Source: Ignavibacteriae bacterium HGW-Ignavibacteriae-3 (GTDB taxonomy: Bacteria; Bacteroidota; Ignavibacteria; Ignavibacteriales; Melioribacteraceae). Taken from it: a DNA stretch of 44,572 bases. The stretch spans positions 1-44,572 of the forward strand of contig PGYS01000007.1 in NCBI GenBank assembly GCA_002839795.1, read 5' to 3'. The translations under genes and the position numbers were made by a program. Below are positions 1 to 8,666 of this stretch, piece after piece (position 1 is the first letter of the stretch; every line of letters begins with the position of its first letter). The notes beneath the pieces were generated by a model. That model saw only the letters and a program-made list of their open reading frames with translations. It was not told where the DNA came from and searched no databases.

Positions 1-513
1 GAAGACGACATAAAATTCCTTGAAAATGAAATTGATTTAAATAACTTTATAAAATTCCCGGCAGAGTTGTCTGATAATTTATTTAAGTGCAGAGTTCTAT
101 ATTCAGATAATATACATGACGTGGAATTCCACCCGTACACTATTACTCCAGTTAATAAACTATATGCGGTTTATGATGACGGAATTAATTATGATCACAA
201 ATATGAGAATCGCAGCGCAATCCAGAAACTGCTATGCAAAGCCGGGGACGGAGAGATTCTAATAGTAAAAAACGGATATATCACAGACAGCAGTTATGCA
301 AATGTGGTTTTCAGTTACTCCAATTATTTTATTACACCGTCGACGCCTCTTCTCAAAGGCACCAAGAGAGAATTACTGCTGAAGTCGGGTAAAATTCGTG
401 AAGAAGTAATTCGATTAGTAGATATATCGCAATTCGAATATTGTTATTTAATTAATGCAATGATTGATCTTGAAGATGAAGTACGAATATCAATTAAAAA
501 TATTGTGGTTTAA
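1..513 (+). CDS. Class IV aminotransferase, PabC/aminodeoxychorismate lyase-like (5' end missing)
   Basis: The frame is open from the first base, so the gene begins before the window; a TTG at 67 is internal, not the likely start. The protein resembles the short Bacteroidetes-type fold-IV PLP enzymes related to 4-amino-4-deoxychorismate lyase (folate synthesis) and branched-chain aminotransferases. Visible family features are the segment YDHKYENRS, whose Lys would form the Schiff base with PLP, the segment around KNGYITDSSYANVVF, which matches the cofactor-binding loop, and TPSTPLLKGTKRELLL near the C-terminus. Substrate is inferred; a D-amino-acid or branched-chain transaminase of the same fold cannot be excluded. 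A pabB-like gene just upstream would support the folate role, but it lies outside the window. Confidence 0.75.
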   Translation, partial: EDDIKFLENEIDLNNFIKFPAELSDNLFKCRVLYSDNIHDVEFHPYTITPVNKLYAVYDDGINYDHKYENRSAIQKLLCKAGDGEILIVKNGYITDSSYANVVFSYSNYFITPSTPLLKGTKRELLLKSGKIREEVIRLVDISQFEYCYLINAMIDLEDEVRISIKNIVV

Positions 514-514
514 A

Positions 515-541
515 AAAGTAAATCCCGATTTCTCGGGATTC
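515..541 (-). terminator. Rho-independent terminator of the zinc-ribbon gene
   Basis: An 8-bp perfect stem (521-528 with 533-540) closes a 4-nt loop. Read on the minus strand it is followed by a T-rich tract, so it fits termination of the minus-strand gene ending at 556. On the plus strand the following tract is poorer in T, although it may also help end the aminotransferase transcript. Confidence 0.7.
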
Positions 542-555
542 GCTTTATCAGCAAA

Positions 556-1293
556 TTAGAATTGTATTTTTTTCTGGACTTCGTCCGCCACGTCCGGTGA
601 AATTAAAATCCTTCCGCATGATTCGCATGAGTATAATCTCTTGCCTGATTTAATTTCGAGTTGTCTCTGCGGAGGAACCACATTGTGACATCCCGAACAA
701 GCCGCACGCACAAGGGTTACAACCGCTCTGCCGCCCAATGCTTTTCTGATTCTGGAATAGGTATTATAATCCGGCTTTTTCACTTTCGCCGCAATTTTAT
801 CCCTTTTATCCTGAAGGCGGGCTTCTTCACGCTCGTTTGCTTTTATGATCTGCTTTAACTCAGTCTCTTTTTCCTTTAATTCTTTTGTTAATTCCGCCAG
901 CTGGGGCTCAATTTCATTAATCTCTTTCTTAAGTTTTTGACCGAGGTCTTCGAGGGCTGCGCTTTCAGATTCCAGTTTTGAAATCTGTTCTTCGGAATGG
1001 TCAATTTCCTTGGTTAGTGCGTCGTATTCTTTGTTGTTGCGCACTTGATAAAGCTGAGTTTTAAATTTCTTTAAACTTGCTTTCAGCCTTTCGACATCTT
1101 CGTCGTTCTGTTTTCGCTTGCTGAGAGAACTTTTCTTTTCGGCTTCTTTATCGTCAACCTGGTTTTTAATTGTATCTATTTGCTGTTTAAGATCGTTAAC
1201 AGCCGCGGGAAGATCGCCGCGTAATTCCTCCAGTTCGTCAAGCTGATTATCTATTAGCTGGAGTTCATAAAGTACTGAGAGTTTCTCGATCAA
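556..1293 (-). CDS. COG1579-type coiled-coil zinc-ribbon protein
   Basis: This 245-residue protein is a long charged coiled coil (about residues 10-175, rich in Glu, Lys and Leu) followed by a C-terminal four-cysteine zinc ribbon with Cys199, Cys202, Cys223 and Cys226. That architecture matches the bacterial C4-type zinc-ribbon family COG1579, of unsettled function; a nucleic-acid or chaperone-like role has been suggested for relatives. It starts 10 bases after the stop of the NIF3 gene, so the two are almost certainly co-transcribed. The NIF3/COG1579 pairing recurs in many bacteria, which supports the assignment. Exact role unknown. Confidence 0.85.
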   Translation of the reverse strand: MIEKLSVLYELQLIDNQLDELEELRGDLPAAVNDLKQQIDTIKNQVDDKEAEKKSSLSKRKQNDEDVERLKASLKKFKTQLYQVRNNKEYDALTKEIDHSEEQISKLESESAALEDLGQKLKKEINEIEPQLAELTKELKEKETELKQIIKANEREEARLQDKRDKIAAKVKKPDYNTYSRIRKALGGRAVVTLVRAACSGCHNVVPPQRQLEIKSGKRLYSCESCGRILISPDVADEVQKKIQF

Positions 1294-1303
1294 GTTGTAC
1301 TCC

Positions 1304-2416
1304 TTATTGTTTATAAAATTTAACCGGGTTTGTGCTTCCCGTATATTTCAAAATTTTTATTTTGGCCTTATCGGCGATAAACATCTTTATTTTTTTTTCA
1401 ACGGGACTAAGACCCATAATTTCAGTTTCATAGTGACCCGCATCGGCCAATAGAATTTTTCCCTTTGCATCCTGGTAAGCGTGATATTTCAGATCGGCAG
1501 TTACAAAAGCGTCAGCGCCGCTATTTAAAGCGGACTGGATTAATTCGGATCCGGATCCGCCGCAGACTGCCACGTTCTTTATCTGGACTGATTTACCGGA
1601 GCAATATTTTATACACTTTGTTTTCAGCAATCTGCTGATGTGGGAAAGGAATTCTTTTTCATTCATTCCTTTTTCCAATTCCCCGATTGTACCCGCGCCG
1701 AAATTCACATTTTTATTCTTCAAAGGATAAATATCAAAAGCCGGTTCTTCATAGGGATGCGATTTGACAAGTGCGGAAACTACTTTGTTTAATTTCCATG
1801 AATCGACTATGAACTCAAAACGAATCTCTTCAACCTTCTCGAAAGTATTTTTCTTGCCGACGCTCGGTTTCGATTTCGCGGAGCCCTTGAAGGAGCCTTC
1901 GCCGCTTAATGTAAAACCGCAGTTCTCATATTCGCCGATTATGCCTGCTCCTGATTCAAAGACAGCATTTGCAACTATTGTTAATCCGCCGGCCGGAACG
2001 AACGAAACAATTTTATATTGATTTCCCTCTTCCAATTCAAGAAACCGGATGTTTTTAAGTTTTAATGTTTTAGCCAGTTCAAATGAAATGCCGTCTTTTG
2101 TAAAATCAAGATTGGTATGGGCGGAATAAACTGTGACCCCGTTTTTAAGGATTTTTTCTATTAGTCTTGCCTGTTGATCTTTTCCGGTATCTAATTTTCG
2201 TATTGGTTTGAATATTAAGGGGTGGTGAGTAAAAATGAAGTTGCATTTTTTCTTCAGGGCTTCCTTTAGGACTTCATCATCCAGCTCAAGGCAGAGCATG
2301 ATGTTTGAGATTGTTGCTCTACTTGAGCCGACCTGAAGTCCAACATTGTCTTTTTCCCAGGCGGCACCAGGCGGCGCCCAATCTTCCAGATATTTTGTCA
2401 ATTCTCCAACAGTCAT
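1304..2416 (-). CDS. NIF3-like dinuclear metal centre protein
   Basis: This 370-residue protein belongs to the NIF3/YqfO family (sometimes named GTP cyclohydrolase I type 2). The metal-binding pattern is visible: FTHHP near residue 64, YSAHTNLD near residue 100 and the C-terminal DAGHYETE. The central 110 or so residues form the extra CutA/PII-like insert of the long YqfO type, including the SHPYEEPAFDIYPL segment typical of that insert. Members form hexameric toroids with two metals per site; the physiological substrate is not settled. It is the first gene of a two-gene unit with the zinc-ribbon gene and lies just downstream of a terminator that isolates it from ispG. Confidence 0.88.
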   Translation of the reverse strand: MTVGELTKYLEDWAPPGAAWEKDNVGLQVGSSRATISNIMLCLELDDEVLKEALKKKCNFIFTHHPLIFKPIRKLDTGKDQQARLIEKILKNGVTVYSAHTNLDFTKDGISFELAKTLKLKNIRFLELEEGNQYKIVSFVPAGGLTIVANAVFESGAGIIGEYENCGFTLSGEGSFKGSAKSKPSVGKKNTFEKVEEIRFEFIVDSWKLNKVVSALVKSHPYEEPAFDIYPLKNKNVNFGAGTIGELEKGMNEKEFLSHISRLLKTKCIKYCSGKSVQIKNVAVCGGSGSELIQSALNSGADAFVTADLKYHAYQDAKGKILLADAGHYETEIMGLSPVEKKIKMFIADKAKIKILKYTGSTNPVKFYKQ

Positions 2417-2418
2417 AT

Positions 2419-2455
2419 ATAAAAAAAATGCACTCCGTTTTTTAAGAGTGCATTT
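2419..2455 (-). terminator. Rho-independent terminator between ispG and the NIF3 gene
   Basis: A 10-bp perfect stem (2426-2435 with 2446-2455) encloses a 10-nt loop, and on the minus strand it runs straight into a run of eight T. It lies after ispG and immediately before the NIF3 start, so transcription from ispG should stop here. It could act as an attenuator if the NIF3 promoter lies upstream of it. Confidence 0.8.
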
Positions 2456-2460
2456 GGTCT

Positions 2461-2573
2461 TCAGAAACTTTTATTTACAAGCTCTGCAGTTTTTCTTCTA
2501 GCTAATTTGATTAAAAATTTTCTCATATGTCGTGCCAAAATATACCATAAACACTAATCATATACAATCCTCC
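2461..2573 (-). other. Two overlapping micro-ORFs with a strong ribosome-binding site (speculative)
   Basis: On the minus strand a GGAGGA sequence (2573-2568) sits 6 bases before an ATG at 2561. That ATG opens a 12-codon ORF ending at 2523. Its stop overlaps, as ATGA, the ATG (2526) of a 21-codon ORF ending at 2461, whose product would be a short cationic peptide beginning MRKFLIKLARRK. A terminator follows directly. This could be a leader peptide pair, a small real gene, or chance. No other gene is visible between ispG and the NIF3 gene. Confidence 0.3.
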
Positions 2574-2585
2574 AATTGACTAAAT

Positions 2586-4517
2586 TTATAAAGGTTGTAT
2601 CCAACTGCCATTTTCGCGTATAATCTCAATTAATTCCTCTACGGCATCTTCAGAATTCACGTTTCTGCGGACAATATCCTTTCCCTTATATAAAGTAATT
2701 TTGCCCGGTCCGCTTCCAACATATCCGAAATCAGCATCTGCCATCTCTCCGGGACCGTTAACAATACACCCCATTATTGCGATTTTGACTCCTTTGAGAT
2801 GGCTAGTTCGGTTGCGGATGTTGTTTGTAACCTCTACCAGATCGAATAAAGTTCTTCCGCACGAGGGACATGCGATATACTCCGTCTTGGAGATTCTTGT
2901 CCGCGCCGCCTGAAGTATGCCGAAAATGGTGCTGTTGATAAATGATTTATCCGTTCCGGCGAGCCATACCCCGTCGCCAAACCCGTCGATCAATAATCCC
3001 CCAAAATCAGTTGCCGTGTACAATTGAATTAATTCCGGCAGAGTCTCCTTATAAGAACGTTTTATAATTACCGGATTTTTAATATTGAGCGCCATAAGTT
3101 CAAAGAAAATCCGGCGCTGCTCTGCCATTCCGTGCAGGTTCTCTGTCGTAAGTATAAAAACAACCGTCTCGTCATTTTGAACAAGAGAAAGGGTTCCGTT
3201 AAAAACGGAACGCGCATTTATTTCAATAAAATTTAAAATGAATGACTTTGCCTCAGCATCTTTGAATTGTTCAATAGTTTTATAGAAAGGAAAGCCCGCG
3301 GTTCTGTCTTTAAGAGTTTTCCACGTATCAAAATCATAAACTGCTTTTAAACTATTAGGCGGATCGAAGGGGAGAATATTTCCGGCAAGATAAATAAGAT
3401 CACACGCCAGGTCGCTCATGTTCCATTTATCGGTATCGGCATTATAATTATAACCGACATCTTTCAATTTGTTGTGATCAAAAATTCCTTGGTCGCTATA
3501 ATCAGCAAAAACTTTGGGAACTGCTACTCCTCCTATTCCGGCTACCTCAAAAGTATCTCTTCTGATATAAGCGAAAGGATCTTTTGCAGGTTCAGCCAGA
3601 GGCTCAATTGGAGCGTGGTTACGTCTGTCCTTGTATCTGTTCGCAAGAGCAATCGCAACAGGTACTTCGAATTCTGGTTCTTCTGTTAAAGAAACACGTA
3701 TTGTATCGCCTATTCCGTCTTCGAGAAGAGTTCCGATGCCTAACGAAGATTTAATTCTTCCGTCGCCGCCATCGCCGGCCTCAGTTACTCCCAGATGAAG
3801 TGGATAATTCATCCCTTCCAGCTCCATCTTGTGAATGAGCAGGCGATAAGCCTGAATCATCACCTGCGTATTGCTTGACTTCATCGAGAGAACAATATTA
3901 TGATAATCCAGTTCCCGGCAGATGCGAAGGAATTCAAGGGCGGACTCAACCATTCCAAGAGACGTGTCCCCGTAGCGGCTCATTATCCGATCAGACAAAG
4001 ATCCATGGTTTGTCCCGATTCTCATGGCAGTTCCATACTCTTTACAGATCTTCACAAGAGGTGAGAATTTATTTCTGATTCGATCCAATTCGGATTCATA
4101 TTCCAAATCTGTGTATTCGATATTTTGAAATTTTTTCTTATCGGCATAATTGCCGGGATTAACCCTGACTTTTTCAACAATTCTGGCAGCAAGTTCTGCC
4201 GCGTTCGGCGTGAAATGAATATCGGCAATCAAAGGAGTTTTATACCCGCGCTTCCGCAATTCATTTTTTATATTGAGAAGATTCTGAGCTTCATTTATGC
4301 TCGGGGCTGTTATGCGGACATACTCACATCCGGCATCTATCATCCTGATTGATTGCTCCACCGTAGACATTGTATTCATTGTATCGGTTGTGGTCATGGA
4401 TTGAATTCGTATCGGATTATTTCCGCCGAGCGGTACATCTCCTACAAAAACTTCCCTGGTTTTATAGCGCGAATATTCTGTTAAACTGTTGCAATATTTT
4501 TTCTGACGGGGATTCAT
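2586..4517 (-). CDS. ispG: 4-hydroxy-3-methylbut-2-enyl diphosphate synthase IspG, long form
   Basis: IspG (GcpE) reductively converts methylerythritol cyclodiphosphate to HMBPP in the MEP isoprenoid pathway. The N-terminal TIM-barrel is clear (RIQSMTTTDT, VRVNPGNYAD, RIGTNHGSLSDRI, GVTEAGDGGDGRIKSSLGIG). The C-terminal domain carries the three [4Fe-4S] ligands Cys550, Cys553 and Cys584 (ACPSCGRTLFDL and GCIVNGPGEM). At 643 residues it is far longer than the roughly 370-residue enterobacterial enzyme because of an inserted domain between barrel and Fe-S domain. This long three-domain form is known from Bacteroidetes/Chlorobi, Chlamydia and plants, and is one of the better taxonomic clues in the window. 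It appears to be a single-gene unit with its own terminator. Confidence 0.96.
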   Translation of the reverse strand: MNPRQKKYCNSLTEYSRYKTREVFVGDVPLGGNNPIRIQSMTTTDTMNTMSTVEQSIRMIDAGCEYVRITAPSINEAQNLLNIKNELRKRGYKTPLIADIHFTPNAAELAARIVEKVRVNPGNYADKKKFQNIEYTDLEYESELDRIRNKFSPLVKICKEYGTAMRIGTNHGSLSDRIMSRYGDTSLGMVESALEFLRICRELDYHNIVLSMKSSNTQVMIQAYRLLIHKMELEGMNYPLHLGVTEAGDGGDGRIKSSLGIGTLLEDGIGDTIRVSLTEEPEFEVPVAIALANRYKDRRNHAPIEPLAEPAKDPFAYIRRDTFEVAGIGGVAVPKVFADYSDQGIFDHNKLKDVGYNYNADTDKWNMSDLACDLIYLAGNILPFDPPNSLKAVYDFDTWKTLKDRTAGFPFYKTIEQFKDAEAKSFILNFIEINARSVFNGTLSLVQNDETVVFILTTENLHGMAEQRRIFFELMALNIKNPVIIKRSYKETLPELIQLYTATDFGGLLIDGFGDGVWLAGTDKSFINSTIFGILQAARTRISKTEYIACPSCGRTLFDLVEVTNNIRNRTSHLKGVKIAIMGCIVNGPGEMADADFGYVGSGPGKITLYKGKDIVRRNVNSEDAVEELIEIIRENGSWIQPL

Positions 4518-4601
4518 ATCAAATTAATTAATTTCGGCCTTCCGGTGGTACTGTTAACGGATGAAGAACATATTATAAAGGGGATTAGTTCTTTGGAGAA
4601 A

Positions 4602-5117
4602 CTATCTTTTGCCAAGTTCATACAAGAATGCTTTCACAAATTCATTTGAGGATGCTGGATTTTTTGCTGTGATTATGTTTTTTTTAGCCACCACAGCAAT
4701 ATCTTCGTAATTGACTCCTTCACGCTCGAGTTCAACTTTGTCATCGGGGTAACAAGTAGCCCCATCGGATAGCAGGCCGGCTCTGGCCAGAATTACAGGA
4801 GCGCTGCAGATGGCGCCTACCGGTTTTTTGCTCAAGGCAAATCTCTTTGAAACGGATTGAATTACTTTATTATTCCAGTATTCTCTCATGCCGCTTCCGC
4901 CAATAAGTATCAGCCCGGCAAAATTACTTTCATGAATATTGTAAAACTGAACATCGCTTTTAATTTTTAATCCGTTGGACCCGATGCATAGAAAATTGGA
5001 ATCCGAAGCAATAAAAACATTTACCTCGGCTTTTTCAATAGCGGTTTTAATGATTAAAAATTCTTCTTCATTAAAATTCTTAGAGGGAATGATCAGCAGG
5101 ACACTTTTCTTAATCAA
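4602..5117 (-). CDS. DJ-1/PfpI family protein
   Basis: This 171-residue protein has the flavodoxin-like DJ-1/PfpI fold. The nucleophile elbow reads GAICSAPVILARAGLL with Cys104 as the expected reactive cysteine; an acidic stretch near residue 17 can supply the Glu that usually contacts it; and LILIGGSGMREYW matches the glycine-rich turn. Family members act as glyoxalases/deglycases, chaperones or peptidase-like enzymes, and the sequence does not say which. It is transcribed away from dnaG, with a shared upstream region of about 140 bases. Confidence 0.85.
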   Translation of the reverse strand: MIKKSVLLIIPSKNFNEEEFLIIKTAIEKAEVNVFIASDSNFLCIGSNGLKIKSDVQFYNIHESNFAGLILIGGSGMREYWNNKVIQSVSKRFALSKKPVGAICSAPVILARAGLLSDGATCYPDDKVELEREGVNYEDIAVVAKKNIITAKNPASSNEFVKAFLYELGKR

Positions 5118-5260
5118 AAAAATCTCATTCTTATTACGTTAACAAAATACAAATATTAAGGATGACGAACAATCCGCCGGAAGTTTGGTTTGATTAAATA
5201 AATCTATAATTTCGTCTGTCTAAAGATAGAAAAAAGAAAATTGGCAGATTAGTCCTCAAA

Positions 5261-7141
5261 ATGAGAATACCCGAACATAAAATTGACGAAGTAAGGAACG
5301 CTGCAGATATAGTTGACGTAATTTCTGCCCATGTCCATCTGAAAAAACGGGGTAAAAACTTTATCGGATTATGTCCGTTCCATCAGGAAAAAACTCCATC
5401 TTTTACCGTGAGCGAAGATAAGCAGATTTATCACTGTTTCGGCTGCGGCGTCGGGGGTAACGTTTTTAAGTTTCTAATGGAATTCAAGAATATATCATTT
5501 GTAGAAGCCGTTGAAGAGATAGCAGATCATCTTGGAATTAAGATTGAAGCAGAATCTGCTCAGTCCGACGAGAAACAGAGCGAGTTAGAAGAACTATATG
5601 AATTGAATATTGTTGCCGCGCGCTTTTTCTCCGATCATCTGTTAAAAAGTGTAAATGGTGAAGCGGCACGTGAATATCTGAAGCGCAGGAATATAAAAGT
5701 TCAGTCCCAGAAAATTTTCGGGATCGGATATGCACCCAACGGCTGGGATAATTTCCTCGCTCATGCCAAAGAAAATAAAGCGGATCTCGGTAAAGCTAAA
5801 ATTCTGGGTCTTATAGACACGAATGATAAAGGCGAATATTACGATAAGTACAGAGACAGAATTATCTTCCCGATTTTTTCTCCGAATGGGAGGGTTATCG
5901 CTTTCGGCGGACGTGTTTTGGAAGACAGTGAGAAAGCGGCAAAATATTTGAATTCGCCGGAATCAATGATTTATTCTAAGCGGCGTTCATTATATGGATT
6001 GTTTCACTCCAAAGACGATATAAGAAAACTTGACCGGGCTATTTTAGTGGAAGGCTACATGGATTTGGTGTCACTTTACCAGGCCGGAGTGAAAAATGTA
6101 GTGGCCTCGTCGGGAACTTCATTAACTGAAGAACAGGTGCAGCTTCTTTCCCGGTTTACTAAAAATATAATTATACTTTTTGACGCCGATCCGGCCGGAC
6201 AGAAAGCAGCTTTGAGGAGTATAGAGATCCTGCTTAGACAGGATTTTGAAGTAAAGGTCATCACGCTTCCAAAAGGGGAAGATCCGGATTCGTTTATAAT
6301 AAAATTCGGAAAAGAGAAGTTTGAAGAGGAAATTCTTAAAGGGAAAAATTTTCTTGAGTATCAAACTGCCCAATTTGAAGAGCAGGGATTATTTGAAGAC
6401 TCCGCCGATATGACCAAAGCAATCCGTGAACTCGTTAAAACTCTTTCTTTGGTAAGCGATGAACTGAAACGAAATCTACTGATGAAGACTATCGCCAAGC
6501 GGTTTAATCTTAGGGAAAAACTTATTGAATCTGAACTCAACGCATTTCTGAACCAGCAGCAGAATAGAAGCGGCATAATAGGCGACCGGCCGGATAAGAG
6601 AATTGTAGAACAGAGATCCGCCTCGCAATTGGCGCTTTCGCCTAAGACCGAAAATGAAAATCCATATGAAAAGGAATTGTTGAGACTGTTATACAGCGGG
6701 GATAAAGAAGTCATCTCGCATATACTTTCCAGCCTTTCATTAGAGAACTTTTCAAATCACAAATTAAGAAAACTGGCGGAGATAGTTTATAATGGATACG
6801 AAGAGGAGAAGTTTTCACCTGCTGATCTGATCGATAAAATTCCGGAAGAGGAAGCGCGCGATTTTATATTTGACTTAACATTGTCTGATGAGTCAATAAG
6901 TAAAAAGTGGGATGAATTGTCCTACTCCGGAAAAATTGATAAAGATACGCTGGAACACGCGGCGGAGATCGTTAGAAATTTCCATCTGTTTCAGATCGAT
7001 CAGCAGATTAAACTGAATAATAAGTTTATTTCTGATTCGAAAGACGAACGTCTTCATTTAGAGATGATGAAACGAAATAAGGAGCTGTACGAGGAGAAAA
7101 AATCGCTGCTTGAAATAAAACCTAAAAATAAATTTGATTGA
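5261..7141 (+). CDS. dnaG: DNA primase DnaG
   Basis: DnaG lays down RNA primers at the replication fork. The N-terminal zinc-binding domain shows Cys38, His41, Cys59 and Cys62 (CPFHQEKTPSF ... HCFGCGVGGNVF). The catalytic TOPRIM core has Glu264 in LVEGYMD and the DxD pair Asp308/Asp310 in LFDADPAGQ. The last 190 residues or so form the helicase-interacting domain, poorly conserved as usual. At 626 residues it has normal length. The ATG start places the zinc domain where expected (first residues MRIPEHKIDEVR). The stop codon is one base from the start of the next gene, so the GH13 gene is probably translated from the same message. Confidence 0.97.
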   Translation: MRIPEHKIDEVRNAADIVDVISAHVHLKKRGKNFIGLCPFHQEKTPSFTVSEDKQIYHCFGCGVGGNVFKFLMEFKNISFVEAVEEIADHLGIKIEAESAQSDEKQSELEELYELNIVAARFFSDHLLKSVNGEAAREYLKRRNIKVQSQKIFGIGYAPNGWDNFLAHAKENKADLGKAKILGLIDTNDKGEYYDKYRDRIIFPIFSPNGRVIAFGGRVLEDSEKAAKYLNSPESMIYSKRRSLYGLFHSKDDIRKLDRAILVEGYMDLVSLYQAGVKNVVASSGTSLTEEQVQLLSRFTKNIIILFDADPAGQKAALRSIEILLRQDFEVKVITLPKGEDPDSFIIKFGKEKFEEEILKGKNFLEYQTAQFEEQGLFEDSADMTKAIRELVKTLSLVSDELKRNLLMKTIAKRFNLREKLIESELNAFLNQQQNRSGIIGDRPDKRIVEQRSASQLALSPKTENENPYEKELLRLLYSGDKEVISHILSSLSLENFSNHKLRKLAEIVYNGYEEEKFSPADLIDKIPEEEARDFIFDLTLSDESISKKWDELSYSGKIDKDTLEHAAEIVRNFHLFQIDQQIKLNNKFISDSKDERLHLEMMKRNKELYEEKKSLLEIKPKNKFD

Positions 7142-7142
7142 G

Positions 7143-8621
7143 ATGAATTATAATCCGTCCATATATGAAATTAATTCCAGAGTCTGGCTTAAGAAATTAG
7201 AACGAGATATGGGAATATTGTCTTTGGGAGAAATCCCGGATTCATACTGGAACAGTCTTACTGAAGCGGGAATGGATTATGTCTGGCTGATGGGTGTCTG
7301 GCAGACATCTGAATCTGTAATTAAAAAATATTGCTTTGAAAATGGACTTGTGAAATCTTATAAACGTGCACTTAAAGATTGGACTGAAAAAGATGTGATT
7401 GGGTCCCCGTTCGCGGTGGAAGAATATAAAATTAACTCCGCTCTGGGGGACAGACAGTCGCTTATTAAATTGGAATCAGCATTAAACAAAAAGGGAATTA
7501 AACTGATTTTAGATTTTGTCCCTAATCATTTCAGCGCTGAAAGCAGTCTGCTCAAAAGCAATCCTGAAATATTTCTTTCCGTTAATAAAGAATATTTTGA
7601 TAACGATCCTCACACTTTTTATCAGCCATTCAAAGAGAATCAGAAATATTTTGCGCACGGGCGCGACCCGTTCTTTCCCTCCTGGCAGGATACGGCCCAA
7701 GTTAATTTTTTTAGTCGTCAGGCAAGAGAATACCTGACGAATATACTGCTGGAATTGACCGCAGTCTGCGACGGCGTCAGATGCGATATGGCCATGCTGG
7801 CGCTGAATAATGTATTTCAAAATACCTGGGGCGGCGTATTAACAAAAAGCGGATTTGAAAAACCGTTAACCGAATTTTGGAAAGATGCGATTGAGGAAAC
7901 CAAAAATAAAAGGGCAGATTTTCTGTTCATAGCCGAAGCTTATTGGGACATGGAGTGGGATCTTCAGCAGCTTGGTTTCGATTATACATATGATAAAAAA
8001 CTTACCGACAGATTAAAATCCGGCAATACTCGCGCTGTATATGAACATTTGCTTGCTGATAAGGAATATCAGAATAAATCTCTTCGGTTCTTAGAAAATC
8101 ACGATGAAGAAAGAGCTGTATCGGCACTCGGCAAAGAAAAATCCAAAGCAGCAGCTGTTATTATAAGCACAATATTGGGAATGCGTTTTTATTATGACGG
8201 TCAGTTCGATGGTAAAAAAATTAAACTTCCTGTTCAGCTTGGACGCGAACCGGAAGAAGCTGCCATATTAGGATTGCCGGAATTCTACAATAATCTTCTT
8301 AAGATATCTTCGCATGAAATATTTAAACAGGGTGAATGGAAGCTGTTGAACCCCGCTAATTCATGGGGAACTAATGACACCTATAAGAACATTCTTACCT
8401 GGCAATGGAGTTTACAGACAGAGAACAGAATTGTCATAGTAAATTATTCGGATTCAATTTCTACATGCAGAGTGAAACTTGATCTCCTGGGCCATCAGGA
8501 AGAATTTGTAATCAAAGACATTTTGAATGATCAGACTTATACGAGATCGGCAGAGGAAGTATATCATACCGGATTATTTATAGAGTTAAAACCTTATCAA
8601 TCCCACATTTTTGCTTATTAA
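7143..8621 (+). CDS. GH13 alpha-amylase-family glycosidase, cytoplasmic
   Basis: A 492-residue protein from ATG 7143; a TTG nine bases earlier would overlap dnaG. It has all four GH13 signature regions: KLILDFVPNHF (I), GVRCD with nucleophile Asp215 (II), FIAEAYWD with acid/base Glu265 (III) and FLENHDEER with His320/Asp321 (IV). There is no signal peptide, so it should act on alpha-glucans or maltooligosaccharides in the cytoplasm. The catalytic barrel is followed by a short beta-rich C-terminal domain. Specificity (amylase, sucrose phosphorylase-like or transglycosylase) cannot be read from the sequence. Its position directly behind dnaG is unusual, and a hairpin terminator follows. Confidence 0.88.
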   Translation: MNYNPSIYEINSRVWLKKLERDMGILSLGEIPDSYWNSLTEAGMDYVWLMGVWQTSESVIKKYCFENGLVKSYKRALKDWTEKDVIGSPFAVEEYKINSALGDRQSLIKLESALNKKGIKLILDFVPNHFSAESSLLKSNPEIFLSVNKEYFDNDPHTFYQPFKENQKYFAHGRDPFFPSWQDTAQVNFFSRQAREYLTNILLELTAVCDGVRCDMAMLALNNVFQNTWGGVLTKSGFEKPLTEFWKDAIEETKNKRADFLFIAEAYWDMEWDLQQLGFDYTYDKKLTDRLKSGNTRAVYEHLLADKEYQNKSLRFLENHDEERAVSALGKEKSKAAAVIISTILGMRFYYDGQFDGKKIKLPVQLGREPEEAAILGLPEFYNNLLKISSHEIFKQGEWKLLNPANSWGTNDTYKNILTWQWSLQTENRIVIVNYSDSISTCRVKLDLLGHQEEFVIKDILNDQTYTRSAEEVYHTGLFIELKPYQSHIFAY

Positions 8622-8626
8622 ACCAG

Positions 8627-8664
8627 GGAAGATCCCTTCTTAAAAGCAGGGATCTTCCTTTTTC
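8627..8664 (+). terminator. Rho-independent terminator after the GH13 gene
   Basis: An 11-bp perfect stem (8627-8637 with 8648-8658) with a 10-nt loop is followed by five T on the plus strand. It lies between two convergent genes and may serve both directions, but the T tract favours the plus strand. Confidence 0.85.
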
Positions 8665-8666
8665 TG

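Noticed and set aside
5187-5215. Bacteroidetes-type promoter (TTTG ... TAnnTTTG) before dnaG
   Set aside because: Similar words are present, but the spacing is too short for the known consensus.
6361-6714. Open frame of 117 codons antisense to dnaG
   Set aside because: Shadow of dnaG; Ser/Phe/Leu-rich product typical of antisense frames and no start signal.
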